A stretch of 42,801 nucleotides of DNA from JACQID01 sp035289125 (GCA_035289125.1 DATDXW010000039.1:1-42801), one strand, 5' to 3'; counted from the first letter of the stretch, positions 31,570-39,376 are shown. Program-made: numbers and translations. Notes: generated by a model not told the origin, from the letters alone.

Positions 31570-32595
31570 TCAGTGGAGCATCTCTATGCCCAGTTCGTGG
31601 CCTACTTTCGCGGCGACTTCCTCGCTACGCGTGGGTCCGAGGACGTAAGCGGATTTGACGCCTGTCACCACGGTTATCACCTGTATCTTTCCGCGGTATT
31701 CGGGCAGTATCCTTGCTCCCCAGATGACCTGCGCCTTCGGGTCCAGTTCGCTCTGGATCCGGCCACCTATAAGGTCTATCTCGTCCAGTCGCATATCGTC
31801 CCCGCCTATAACCTGGATAAGCGCGCCGCTTGCGCCTGCGTAGTCCACGTCAAGCAGCGGATGGTTCATCGCCTTCGTGACGGCTTCTTCCGCCCTGTTG
31901 CTGCCTTCAGCCTCGCCGACGCCTATCGTCGCCACGCCGCCCGAGCGCATTATTGCCCGTACGTCCGCGTAGTCTAAGTTTACTAGTGATGGCTCGGATA
32001 TCGTCTCGGTTATGCCCTTTATCATCGTCGCCACCAAGTCGTCAGCTATGCCAAACGCCTGCTTCAGCGGCATATCTCCCGCCAGTTCCAGCAACCGCTG
32101 GTTCTCAATAACGATTACCGTATCGCATATCTCGCGCAGGTACATCAGCCCTTCTTCGGCTTTCCTTATCCTTGCGCCTTCCAGCTTGAACGGCAACGTC
32201 ACAACAGCTATTACTATAGCGCCTGTTTCCCGTGCTATGCGTGCCACGACAGGCAAAGAACCCGTTCCCGTACCGCCTCCGAGGCCGCACGTGACGAATA
32301 CAAGGTCCATTCCCTGCATTATCTCACGTATGTCTGCCTTCGTTTCAAGAGCCGCGTTCCTGCCTACTTCAGGATAGCCACCCGCTCCCAAGCCACGGGT
32401 TAGCTGCCTGCCGATAAGAATCCTCTTGTGCGCTTCCGTGACTCTAAGATGGTTCACGTCCGTGTTTATTGCCACTGTTGTAGCACCGCGAATGGTTTTT
32501 CTCGTGAGCGCAGTGATCGTATTGCAGCCACCGCCGCCCGCTCCTACGACCATTATTCTCGCTTTGTGCGACTCAAAAACCTCCTGTTCTGACAT
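31570..32595 (-). CDS. ftsZ: Cell division GTPase FtsZ
   Basis: Tubulin homologue that polymerises at mid-cell. The 341 residues have IMVVGAGGGGCNTITAL, the tubulin signature FVTCGLGGGTGTGSLP, the TLPFKLEGARIRKAEEGL segment and a synergy loop around NLDYADVRAIM. The C-terminus is short (GHELGIEML) with no long acidic tail, as in archaeal FtsZ. ATG at 32595 is chosen because GAGGGGTG lies just before it; the GTG nine bases upstream is part of that site. The TATA-like CTATAAAAG is at about 32645-32654. Confidence 0.95.
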   Translation of the reverse strand: MSEQEVFESHKARIMVVGAGGGGCNTITALTRKTIRGATTVAINTDVNHLRVTEAHKRILIGRQLTRGLGAGGYPEVGRNAALETKADIREIMQGMDLVFVTCGLGGGTGTGSLPVVARIARETGAIVIAVVTLPFKLEGARIRKAEEGLMYLREICDTVIVIENQRLLELAGDMPLKQAFGIADDLVATMIKGITETISEPSLVNLDYADVRAIMRSGGVATIGVGEAEGSNRAEEAVTKAMNHPLLDVDYAGASGALIQVIGGDDMRLDEIDLIGGRIQSELDPKAQVIWGARILPEYRGKIQVITVVTGVKSAYVLGPTRSEEVAAKVGHELGIEMLH

Positions 32596-32644
32596 ATTGA
32601 ACACCCCTCTTTCGGAATTTATATTTTGGAATATGGAATAGCTT

Positions 32645-32758
32645 TTATAGTGAGTATGCCTATATTCCCCCTAGAAACAGCTTGTCCGGTTGTTTCGTGT
32701 CCAATGTCCAAGCGATTGTCCAAATCGCAGCTAATCTTCATTTTTGCGCGTTGTCCAG
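32645..32758 (-). promoter_or_regulatory. ftsZ promoter with clustered TGTCC boxes
   Basis: A TATA box (minus-strand CTATAAAAGC) at about 32645-32654 is preceded upstream by five plus-strand TGTCC words at 32683, 32698, 32705, 32717 and 32752. Two form a perfect tandem TGTCCAATGTCCAA, and the one at 32717 is enclosed by GCGAT/ATCGC. They look like regulator half-sites. Confidence 0.45.
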
Positions 32759-32870
32759 ACGCGTAAAATACAATTCTATTAGCATATCCTGTTTTAAACC
32801 ATTTCTATTTTTGAAAATATATGTTACATTTCATGCACGCTGTGCTTTGCACAAAAACTTCGCCCAAAAC

Positions 32871-33177
32871 ACATGTAAACTACCCGCCACGAGCAACTTG
32901 ACGCACGATGCTGTATGACGGCTTCGCTTTCCGATGGCGCGTCTTCGTGAGAGGCGTAGTAAGGGGCGAACGTTCTGTGCATGCGACGATGACGGAGCGG
33001 GTTACTTTTCGACTTTTATTACGGGGAATTCGGAGAATTCCTCGCATACCCAAAAGACTTTCCACGGAAAGTCTTTGTTGTGCTTGTTTACCGTTTAGTT
33101 ATGCTAACCCGCCATTATCTAACGCCTGGGACGCACCAGCAACGCCGCTTCGGTGGCTTTCGGCGCGCGGGTTGTAA
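32871..33177 (+). repeat. R1 hairpin repeat, copy B, with R2-like insert
   Basis: Begins GTAAACTACCCGCCAC and ends GCGCGGGTTGTAAA. Holds the hairpins ACGGGGAATTC-GGA-GAATTCCTCGC (33021-33045, imperfect) and AAAGACTTTCC-AC-GGAAAGTCTTT (33053-33076), then GCTTGTTTACCGT. The part at about 32888-32930 is an inverted relative of 3163-3235. The gap 32605-33247 contains no other convincing gene. Confidence 0.75.
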
Positions 33178-33247
33178 AAGAATTCATTATGGAAAGGTTT
33201 CTAAATGGAAAATGGTAAGAAATGCGAAATTTTGATAAGGTGATTTT

Positions 33248-33364
33248 ATGAAAACCGAAGCAGAAAGTGTTCAAGTATTTGAAGTGCGGATGTGGAGCAA
33301 TAAATATTATGGAAAGCGAATAACACGCAAAGACCCTGTCAACATATACAATGGGATGATGTAA
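33248..33364 (+). CDS. Possible 38-residue protein
   Basis: A short frame (MKTEAESVQVFEVRMWSNKY to NIYNGMM) preceded by AAGGTGATTTT, a good ribosome site in this genome. Composition is ordinary. No family recognised. It lies between the R1 copy B repeat and the major pilin and could be a chance frame. Confidence 0.35.
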   Translation: MKTEAESVQVFEVRMWSNKYYGKRITRKDPVNIYNGMM

Positions 33365-33501
33365 TGGACGGTAAAACAAAAGAAAATTTTCACTTTCATT
33401 GCCGGCAAAATTGGTGGAAATAATAGAAAAGCTGCATGTAAAAACCAAAAAAAGTAATTATGACTTTTAAACACGTTTCCGACTTATCAAACAGAGGTCC
33501 C

Positions 33502-33516
33502 TTATTAAACAAAGCC
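33502..33516. repeat. Solo end of the MITE
   Basis: TTATTAAACAAAGCC is identical to the right terminal repeat of the MITE at 14973-14987. No matching left end was seen in the preceding 300 bases, so this is a remnant or a solo end just upstream of the major pilin promoter. Confidence 0.45.
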
Positions 33517-33568
33517 AGCCTGCGCCAAATCTTTTTATACTGAATTCTACATAAATAAAGAAGGTGAA

Positions 33569-33991
33569 ATGGTGGCAAAAGGTATAACCTCAGTGATTGC
33601 GGTAATACTGCTACTCCTCATAACTATAGCAGTAATCGGATTCGCTACGGGATTCTTCCAGACCATCGTCCAAACGTCCGGAACACAGGCCACGGACGCC
33701 GCACAGCAGACTGGCGACAGGTTGCAGAAAACCGTAGAGTTTGTCGCGGCATCCGCTGATACCGTGACTGTCAAGAACGCAGGAACGACTACGATGACTA
33801 CTGCAACCGATTTGACCGTGCTCATAGCTGGCGTGCCCAAAACATGCACATGGTCTGCGGCTTCTGTCGCAGCCGGTACGACGACAACCTGCACCATAAC
33901 AGCAACAGCCGGCAACGACTGCACGCCATCAGCGGCCGCGATAACCGTGGTAGCGCCCGGAAATGACGACACGTCTGGAAAATGCCCGTAA
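33569..33991 (+). CDS. Class III prepilin, probable major pilin
   Basis: A 140-residue prepilin: MVAKGITSVIAVILLLLITI, then GFFQTIVQTSGTQATDAA. Cleavage is expected after KG. The short Thr/Ala-rich body (TVTVKNAGTTTMTTATDLT) has a CTW...CTI cysteine set and ends GKCP. The TATA box CTTTTTATAC (about 33530-33539) and the strong AAGGTGA ribosome site suggest high expression. The N-terminal 40 residues are almost the same as in the 981-residue adhesin, so both probably enter one filament. Confidence 0.85.
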   Translation: MVAKGITSVIAVILLLLITIAVIGFATGFFQTIVQTSGTQATDAAQQTGDRLQKTVEFVAASADTVTVKNAGTTTMTTATDLTVLIAGVPKTCTWSAASVAAGTTTTCTITATAGNDCTPSAAAITVVAPGNDDTSGKCP

Positions 33992-34126
33992 ATTAGCTTC
34001 TTTCTTTTTTTTTAACTATTTTGATTTAATGTGTAAAAATCCACTGCGTTCAGGCATTGGATTTGCATACCGAATTCCCCAGAATCGATATTTAAAGTTA
34101 AGACTATTAAATTATGAGGTCTATGT

Positions 34127-34516
34127 ATGGAAAAGAAACCCAGTACAATCAAAAACCAGAAGCCCGGAAGCTTCGTTCTCATTGATGATGTCCCTTACAA
34201 TGTGGAAAAGATAGAAATATCCAGACCCGGAAAGCACGGCGCATCAAAGGCAAAGCTCACGGCGTCCGGCGTCTTTGACGACCAGAAAAAAATCATCGTC
34301 CAACCGGCAGACGCGCGCATAGACGTCCCGATGATAGAGAAGAGGACGTGCCAGATACTCAGCTTTGCCGGCGACAACGCGCAGATAATGGACGTGGAAG
34401 ATTTCTCCCAGGCTGATGTCAAAGTTCCCATTGATCTCAAGGGCGCGATCAAGGAAGGCGACGAAGTGCTCGTATGGCGCTTCGGCAGTTACCTGATGAT
34501 AAAGGGCAGGAAGTAA
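34127..34516 (+). CDS. eif5A: Translation initiation factor aIF5A
   Basis: Helps ribosomes through difficult peptide bonds. The 129 residues comprise the SH3-like N domain with the hypusine loop ISRPGKHGASKAKL (Lys in GKHG is the modified residue) and the OB-fold C domain (ARIDVPMIEKRTCQILSFAG, then YLMIKGRK). GAGGT seven bases before the ATG is the ribosome site. Deoxyhypusine synthase is not in the window. Confidence 0.95.
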   Translation: MEKKPSTIKNQKPGSFVLIDDVPYNVEKIEISRPGKHGASKAKLTASGVFDDQKKIIVQPADARIDVPMIEKRTCQILSFAGDNAQIMDVEDFSQADVKVPIDLKGAIKEGDEVLVWRFGSYLMIKGRK

Positions 34517-34769
34517 ACTACCCGCCACTAAAGCGGCGGGCGTTATGAAAAGGAGGGAAAAGGACTCCTGCGCACGGTTCGGTTTTTGGCGGAGCTTGGT
34601 TTCGGCTTTATGACGAGGAATTCGTAGAATTCCTCGTATACCCAAAGACTTTCCATGGAAAGTCTTTGTTGTACTTGTTTACCGTAGCACAGCGGGGACT
34701 GGTATATTAACCCGCCCTTGCCTCATCCACCCGCTCAAGCGGATGGCTTTCGGTGTGCGGGTTGTAAAT
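34513..34769 (+). repeat. R1 hairpin repeat, copy C
   Basis: Begins GTAAACTACCCGCCAC next to the aIF5A stop, then AAAAGGACTCCTGCGCACGG and TTCGGCTTTATG. Hairpins are ACGAGGAATTC-GTA-GAATTCCTCGT (34613-34637) and AAAGACTTTCC-AT-GGAAAGTCTTT (34644-34667). It ends GTGCGGGTTGTAAA at 34769. Ends match those of copy B. Confidence 0.78.
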
Positions 34770-34815
34770 ATCTTGTGCCAATTCAAGCAAAGCTTTCCCG
34801 AATTTCTCAAAGCAT

Positions 34816-35000
34816 AATATGGCATCGCCTCGCGAAGCGAGGAATAGTCAGATATAATATGGGATACGACGCATTCGCAGAATGCGGGGTATGGATACAG
34901 ATTCACGAATGAAATGAGTGAAGGGTATTGGGAATATGTAAGCAGCGCGTAATCATATAATTATAGCATCGACTTTTTGACGCAGCAAAAAGGGGATATG
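34816..35000 (+). repeat. R2 repeat cluster upstream of a small membrane protein gene
   Basis: CATAATATGGCATCG followed by the hairpin CCTCGC-GAA-GCGAGG; ATAATATGGGATACG followed by GCATTC-GCA-GAATGC; then GGGGTATGGATACAG, TTCAC...GTGAA, and ATAGCATCGACTTTTTG with AAAAAGGGGATATGG. The pattern is a conserved word followed by a changing short hairpin. No gene is seen in 34770-35070. Confidence 0.6.
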
Positions 35001-35070
35001 GAATCGCTTTATTTCCCTTGTAAAAACGTATATATATCCCACAGCTACAAATAACAGCAAAGGTTTCGAT

Positions 35071-35286
35071 ATGGCAAGAAAAAAAAGAAATGCAAGACCA
35101 TCGCGCAGAAAGAAGCAGTCATTTATGACAAGCCATGATGAAGACAAGTTATTGCTCTTCACGGGCGGGCTTCTACTGGGCGTGGGGCTGTCCGTGTCCA
35201 TATTCCTCCAGCAATGGTGGTACGGCGGTCTTGTAGCGGTGGCGCTTGGAGTTGTGCTCCTGCTCATAGAGCAGAGACATGAGTAA
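35071..35286 (+). CDS. Small two-span membrane protein with basic N-terminus
   Basis: 71 residues. An Arg/Lys-rich cytoplasmic tail (MARKKRNARPSRRKKQSF) is followed by two hydrophobic segments (LLLFTGGLLLGVGLSVSIF and GGLVAVALGVVLLLIEQ) with a short WW turn between. CGTATATATATCCC at about 35023-35036 is a strong TATA box. The basic tail could touch nucleic acid or ribosomes. No family known to me. Confidence 0.65.
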   Translation: MARKKRNARPSRRKKQSFMTSHDEDKLLLFTGGLLLGVGLSVSIFLQQWWYGGLVAVALGVVLLLIEQRHE

Positions 35287-35366
35287 TTTTTGATGCTTAT
35301 TATTTTAATTTTTATCTTGTAGCTCAGTCATTTACCTTTTAATTCAGAGTATGTCATAATCATGTT

Positions 35367-35852
35367 ATGGAGAGTTTTCTAACGGAATTAAACCGTTTCC
35401 TGTGTAAAGCCACACTATCCACTTACGCAGGCGGCGGCCCGGAAGCAGATTTTGTACAAGGCTTCACAGAACTGGAATACGACGAAGGAGAATGGGCGTA
35501 TAAGGACAGTTATACCGGCTTTTTCCGCTCATGGGGTAGGGAAACAATATGGCATAGGGGAAAGCCTTTCTGGACCCAGTTGTATGGAGGAGGAATGGCG
35601 GCAAAGTTCCATAGTAACAAGGAATTCGCTCTCAAAACATTTGAATTTCTTAGGAAAGCGCTGTCCTGCGGGGAAAAACGAAAAGCATTCCAGCCGCGCG
35701 GTCCGAAGAAATTTTCCAGTGGCACGTGGAAATACATCTGCAATTGGAACGGCACCATTTCAAAATTCGAAGGAAGCGAAAAAATCCTGTTCAAACGCGA
35801 TGTGGTTTTCACCCATGCTTTCTTAGGCGGCCTGATTCTGCCGGAAAAGTGA
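35367..35852 (+). CDS. DUF5680-like protein
   Basis: A 161-residue protein with the pattern FLCKATLSTYAGGG, GFTELEYDEGEWAYKDSYTG, then ETIWHRGKPFWTQLYGGGM, characteristic of DUF5680 proteins (also seen fused to XRE regulators). Function unknown; the conserved Tyr/Trp/Asp pattern suggests a ligand pocket. It ends 21 bases before the convergent aspS stop. Confidence 0.7.
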   Translation: MESFLTELNRFLCKATLSTYAGGGPEADFVQGFTELEYDEGEWAYKDSYTGFFRSWGRETIWHRGKPFWTQLYGGGMAAKFHSNKEFALKTFEFLRKALSCGEKRKAFQPRGPKKFSSGTWKYICNWNGTISKFEGSEKILFKRDVVFTHAFLGGLILPEK

Positions 35853-35873
35853 ATGAACAACCTTACTCTTCAA

Positions 35874-37166
35874 TCACGGCGTGAGCCTCTTCCTGTCACG
35901 CGGGAAGAGAACGCACTCTCGCACATTCTTAGCGCCCGTCAGCACCATCGTCAACCTGTCCAGCCCTATGCTCCATCCCGCGTGCGGCGGCATCCCGTAT
36001 TTGAAGGCGCCAAGATAGAACTCAAAATTATCGGGATTCATCCCCCTGCGTTTCATTTCCTTGACCAGCTCTTCGTGTTTATGAATGCGCTGCGCACCGG
36101 AAGAAACTTCTATGCCGTCTATCAGCAAGTCATACGCCCTGCATATTTTGGGGTTGCCCGGTTCCGGCATCGAATAGAACGCCCTCAAGTCAGTCGGCCA
36201 CTTCGTCACAATAGCCGGATTGAATTTCTTGTTTATTATCCTCTGCATTTCCGGCGAAAAGTCCTGCCCCCACTCAAGTCTGGATTCTTTGTTGACTATG
36301 TTCATTGCTTCATCATACGTTATCTGTTTTATCCTGTCGGGCACGTCCGGCTTTCTTCCCAGCATCTTTAATTCTTCCTTCGCTTCTTTGTTAATCTGGG
36401 AATAGATAAACTTTACGACACCCTGCATGTAGGCAAGCGCGTCCTGCTCGTCTTCAACGAAAGCCAGCTCTATGTCCATCTGCGTTGACTCGTTCAAGTG
36501 GAACGAGGTATCGTGCTCTTCCGCGCGGAAGACGGGACACTGGATTATGACCTTGTCCAGCGACGATGCCATCAGCATCTGTTTGTAGAGCTGCGGACTT
36601 TGCACGAGGAACGCCTCCCGTTCAAAATAGGATATGGGAAAGAGATTCGTCCCGCCTTCGGTCGCCGCGGCAACTATCTCAGGCGTATTGACAAGGATGA
36701 AACCGTGCTCTTCCAGATAGCGCACGAAAGAGCGCTGTATGATATCACGTATCCTGAAAATCGCGCGCACCTGCGGCCTTCTCAAATCTATATAACGATA
36801 ATTCAACCTTGTGTCTAAAGAGGAAGTTATATTCGGGTCCGTCTCCATCGGAAGCGGCTTCTCGGCGCGGTTAATTACCGTAACGCTCGTCGGCACTATC
36901 TCCTTCCCGCCAGGCGCTTTTTCGTTTATTCTCACTTTGCCGCGAACGGCTATAACATCCTCCCTGTCCAGCGACTTTATGGTGTCCCTCACCTTCTCGT
37001 TCGTCTCGCCCGCTTTCGCGATGACCTGCGTCTCGCCCGTGCGATCGGCAACGAACAAGAATGTTATTTTCCCGCTATCGCGCACGTTACGCGCCCAGCC
37101 GGCTATCGTAACTTCCTTGCCGTCACTTTTGGCGTCTATGTCGGAAAAATAATGTGTCCTTATCAT
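35874..37166 (-). CDS. aspS: Aspartyl-tRNA synthetase, archaeal type
   Basis: Charges tRNA with aspartate. The 430 residues have an N-terminal OB-fold (VTIAGWARNVRDSGKITFLF) and a class II core: motif 1 at RYLEEHGFILVNTPEI, motif 2 PVFRAEEHDTSFHLNE, motif 3 GWSIGLDRLTMVLTGAKNV. The length is archaeal/eukaryotic type without the bacterial insertion. No AsnRS is seen and GatCAB is encoded here, so the enzyme may be non-discriminating, feeding Asp-tRNA-Asn to GatCAB. Its leader carries an R2 repeat. Confidence 0.95.
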   Translation of the reverse strand: MIRTHYFSDIDAKSDGKEVTIAGWARNVRDSGKITFLFVADRTGETQVIAKAGETNEKVRDTIKSLDREDVIAVRGKVRINEKAPGGKEIVPTSVTVINRAEKPLPMETDPNITSSLDTRLNYRYIDLRRPQVRAIFRIRDIIQRSFVRYLEEHGFILVNTPEIVAAATEGGTNLFPISYFEREAFLVQSPQLYKQMLMASSLDKVIIQCPVFRAEEHDTSFHLNESTQMDIELAFVEDEQDALAYMQGVVKFIYSQINKEAKEELKMLGRKPDVPDRIKQITYDEAMNIVNKESRLEWGQDFSPEMQRIINKKFNPAIVTKWPTDLRAFYSMPEPGNPKICRAYDLLIDGIEVSSGAQRIHKHEELVKEMKRRGMNPDNFEFYLGAFKYGMPPHAGWSIGLDRLTMVLTGAKNVRECVLFPRDRKRLTP

Positions 37167-37167
37167 A

Positions 37168-37260
37168 CGAATCCACCATACCCCTCGCTCACTTCGTTCG
37201 CAAGTGCGTATCCCATATTATCATTTGCTCCTTGCTCCACAAGTCGATGCCATATTATTA
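37168..37260 (-). repeat. R2 repeat in the aspS leader
   Basis: Minus-strand ATAATATGGCATCGACTTG, then ATAATATGGGATACGC and GAACGAAGTGAGCGAGGGGT, ending just before the aspS start. The word order is that of 34816-34900 and 8264-8305. Confidence 0.65.
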
Positions 37261-37287
37261 TACGTGGCGTCGCCCTTATCACCGGTA

Positions 37288-37542
37288 TCATGCGACGCCA
37301 CCTATGTTGTAGAGAAGCGTAAAGAGCACGTACCATGTCATCGCATAAATGTACGCGCCGTTGTTGAGCAGCCATTTGTAGTCCTTCGGCTTCAGCCATA
37401 ATTTCAGCACGCCCGACACGACGGCAACTATCAGCAACGCTATAATCAGCCCGTTTATCGGAACGCGCGCCACGCTTGACGCAACGGCTGCGGCAACGCC
37501 GGCAACGCCATAAACAATCATAGCCTTAGTCTCGTTCTGCAT
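37288..37542 (-). CDS. Small archaeal membrane protein
   Basis: 84 residues with three hydrophobic segments (MIVYGVAGVAAAVASSV, GLIIALLIVAVVSGVL, IYAMTWYVLFTLLYN) and the central motif LKLWLKPKDYKWLLNNG. The WLLNNGAYIYAMTWY pattern recalls a conserved archaeal EMC6-like/DUF5379 group, but the match is from memory and weak. It overlaps the end of rnhB by 17 bases, so the two are co-transcribed. Confidence 0.6.
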   Translation of the reverse strand: MQNETKAMIVYGVAGVAAAVASSVARVPINGLIIALLIVAVVSGVLKLWLKPKDYKWLLNNGAYIYAMTWYVLFTLLYNIGGVA

Positions 37543-38185
37543 TCAACCACTTCAGTGTTTTCTGTTCCTTTCCCGCTAAAAGAGCCTGCGAAGTTATCCA
37601 CGACTTTCTTGCGAAGTCAGGCAACCCTTTATTCCTTTCCAGCCAATCTTTTAAAAACGTTATAGTCCTCTCGTCAGACGTATAGCCGGTGCCGAAAAAG
37701 CCGTATTGCGCATGCAACGTCGCCACCTCCTTCTCGCGCTCGCTTTTGGCGAGTATTGACGCGGCGGAAACTTCAACGTGCGTAACATCCGCATAGTTCT
37801 CCGCCACTACGGGCGTTCTCGCCATAACAGAAAGCCTCTTTCCAAAACGCACCGTGTTCGTCTCGGGACAATCCACGATAGCTTTGTCCGGCCGAAGCGC
37901 ACGTATTATTTCCGCCATTTTTTCCATTTCCAGCACGTTTAAGTTTCCCAGTTCAACGGCATCGTCTATCTCATTGACGCCCACCTTCAGCACGACGTAA
38001 TCGTCCGCAATATCGCGCAACTTCGCCGCAATCTCTTCGCGCTTCGCCGCCACGAGCAGTTTCGAGTCCTTCGCGCCCAATGCTTTCAGTGTTGCGCGTT
38101 TACTTTGGTCTATAAGGTAGCCGCATATCATCATGCTGCCAAGAACCGGTCCCCGTCCTGCCTCGTCAATGCCAAGAATTTTCAC
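37526..38185 (-). CDS. rnhB: Ribonuclease HII
   Basis: Removes RNA from RNA-DNA hybrids and single ribonucleotides from DNA. The 219 residues show the catalytic GIDEAGRGPVLGSM (Asp and Glu), AIVDCPETN, and the later HVEVSAASILAKSEREK with the conserved Asp replaced by a Glu/Ser context as in archaeal enzymes. It starts with GTG at 38185, with a TATA-like TTTTTATTTTC about 25 bases upstream. Confidence 0.93.
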   Translation of the reverse strand: MKILGIDEAGRGPVLGSMMICGYLIDQSKRATLKALGAKDSKLLVAAKREEIAAKLRDIADDYVVLKVGVNEIDDAVELGNLNVLEMEKMAEIIRALRPDKAIVDCPETNTVRFGKRLSVMARTPVVAENYADVTHVEVSAASILAKSEREKEVATLHAQYGFFGTGYTSDERTITFLKDWLERNKGLPDFARKSWITSQALLAGKEQKTLKWLNAERD

Positions 38186-38328
38186 ATGGTTATTAGTGCT
38201 GCTGAAAATAAAAAGCGTTCAACGAATGGTGAAAGTAGCAAAGCCCTACCGATGTTACCGTAGGATGCTTGCCGTTCAACGATGCTTGACATTTTTCACA
38301 ACCAGTTTTCCAATCCGTTCTCTCACAC

Positions 38329-38337
38329 CTATTTAAG
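38329..38337 (+). promoter_or_regulatory. TATA box of initiator tRNA-Met
   Basis: CTATTTAAGAA about 28 bases before the tRNA 5' end at 38361, archaeal promoter spacing. The rest of 38186-38360 shows only two GTTCAACGA words (38218, 38273) and no gene. Confidence 0.55.
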
Positions 38338-38360
38338 AATATCCCCGAAAGAAGAGTCTT

Positions 38361-38435
38361 AGCAGGGTAGAGCAGCCTGGAGTGCTCATTGGGCCCATAA
38401 CCCAAAGGTCGTAGGTTCAAATCCTACCCCTGCTA
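38361..38435 (+). tRNA. Initiator tRNA-Met (CAU)
   Basis: AGCAGGG/CCCTGCT acceptor with A1-U72, D arm GAGC-AGCCTGGAGT-GCTC, anticodon arm TTGGG-CCCATAA-CCCAA with the three G-C pairs typical of initiators, T arm GTAGG-TTCAAAT-CCTAC. No intron. Confidence 0.95.
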
Positions 38436-38488
38436 TATTTTTCATACGTTCGTTGCATGAACGGCAGAAATCCAAGTCCTGCTTATCC

Positions 38489-39224
38489 ATGAACTCCGTT
38501 GTTACCCCGTTTCCCGGCACTCCAAGATAGACCATAGGCTATCCAGATAATTGCCAAGGAATGGAAAACTGCACGCCGTACACGGACTTTCTCCAGAGAA
38601 TGGTGGACATACACGTCAAACGCAACCCGAATCCCGTACGCATCTCCGTAGAGAATAAGGGCGAGTACGGCGGGCAACTGTCGCCAAGGGGCTTGCACAA
38701 TAACGATATAGCCAACGTTCTGAAACGGGCACCGGATATGTGCGTAGTCCTTGCGGGAACCAACAACCTTGGCATGCTGTACATGTATACAGGCGACGAA
38801 AGAGCTCAGAGACTTGGCGTCGCAATAGGCTATTTGACGTCAATATACAAAACGCTTCGCAACGCGCATATCGCGCCCGTGGCAGTGACCGTTCCTCCTC
38901 TTCGCATACCGGCGAGCGTAGTTCCGCACGAAGAACGCCAGAGCGTTTCACGCAGGAATCAGGCAAGAATTCAACAAACGAATCACTGCGTACACGACTG
39001 AAAACAAGATACCTTTGGCGAATCTCTATGAGGTCATGGCGAACGAAGAAGGCATGACGCGAAAGGAATATGGCACTCCCCCTGATTCTATGGGGCAGCA
39101 ACACGATTGGGTTCACTTCAACCACGCAGGATACGAAAAGATGGCCGAAGTCGTCTTCCAGACGCTGTTGCCTTTCATAGACCACTGGACGGGGCGCGAG
39201 TATCAGTCAACTATGTCTATCTGA
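38489..39224 (+). pseudogene. Broken SGNH/GDSL-type hydrolase
   Basis: Two in-order pieces of one SGNH hydrolase. Piece 1 (38561-39001) carries YTDFLQRMV, the block III-like VVLAGTNNLGM, and the following helices. Piece 2, in another frame from about 38964, gives RQEFNKRITAYTTENKIPLA and the catalytic block DWVHFNHAGYEKMAE, ending at 39224. A frameshift near 38955-38965 separates them. Upstream, the frame from the ATG at 38489 has a TAG at 38528, and the GDS nucleophile block is degraded (FPGTPR). Inactive gene, or a sequencing error plus a missing start. Confidence 0.7.
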
Positions 39225-39240
39225 CGCTTCCAACCAGAAA

Positions 39241-39376
39241 TGGGTCCGGGGAGATTTGAACTCCCGTCTGAGCCTCGTTCGCAGCCGGGTTTTCTTTTGA
39301 ACCCAAGGGCCTTTTCTTTTGAAAAAGAAAAGGGGCTTCCCGAAGGCCCGATCCTACCAAGCTAGACTACAGACCC
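39241..39376 (-). tRNA. tRNA-Pro (CGG) with a 63-nt BHB intron
   Basis: GGGTCTG/CGGACCC acceptor plus A, D arm GTCT-AGCTTGGTA-GGAT, anticodon stem GGGCC/GGCTC, loop TTCGGG|A with anticodon CGG, T arm GGGAG-TTCAAAT-CTCCC. The intron is 39276-39338, at the canonical position after nucleotide 37. The central helix TTCG/CGAA with bulges GGA and CGA forms the bulge-helix-bulge. Inside the intron are CCTTTTCTTTT-TC-AAAAGAAAAGG and a GGGTT/AACCC hairpin. Confidence 0.88.

Noticed and set aside
15840..34769. CRISPR array from the R1/R2 repeats
   Set aside because: Copies are far apart, unequal in length and lack regular spacers; no cas gene is present.
34513..34769. TnpB guide RNA or group II intron remnant in R1 copy C
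   Set aside because: CGCACGGTTCGG and the GC-rich ends are suggestive, but no tnpB, reverse transcriptase or domain V hairpin is seen; kept only as a hypothesis in the R1 finding.
38528..38530. UAG read as an amino acid in the SGNH gene
   Set aside because: The gene at 9390 ends naturally in TAG, the nucleophile block is damaged and a frameshift follows, so decay explains it better.
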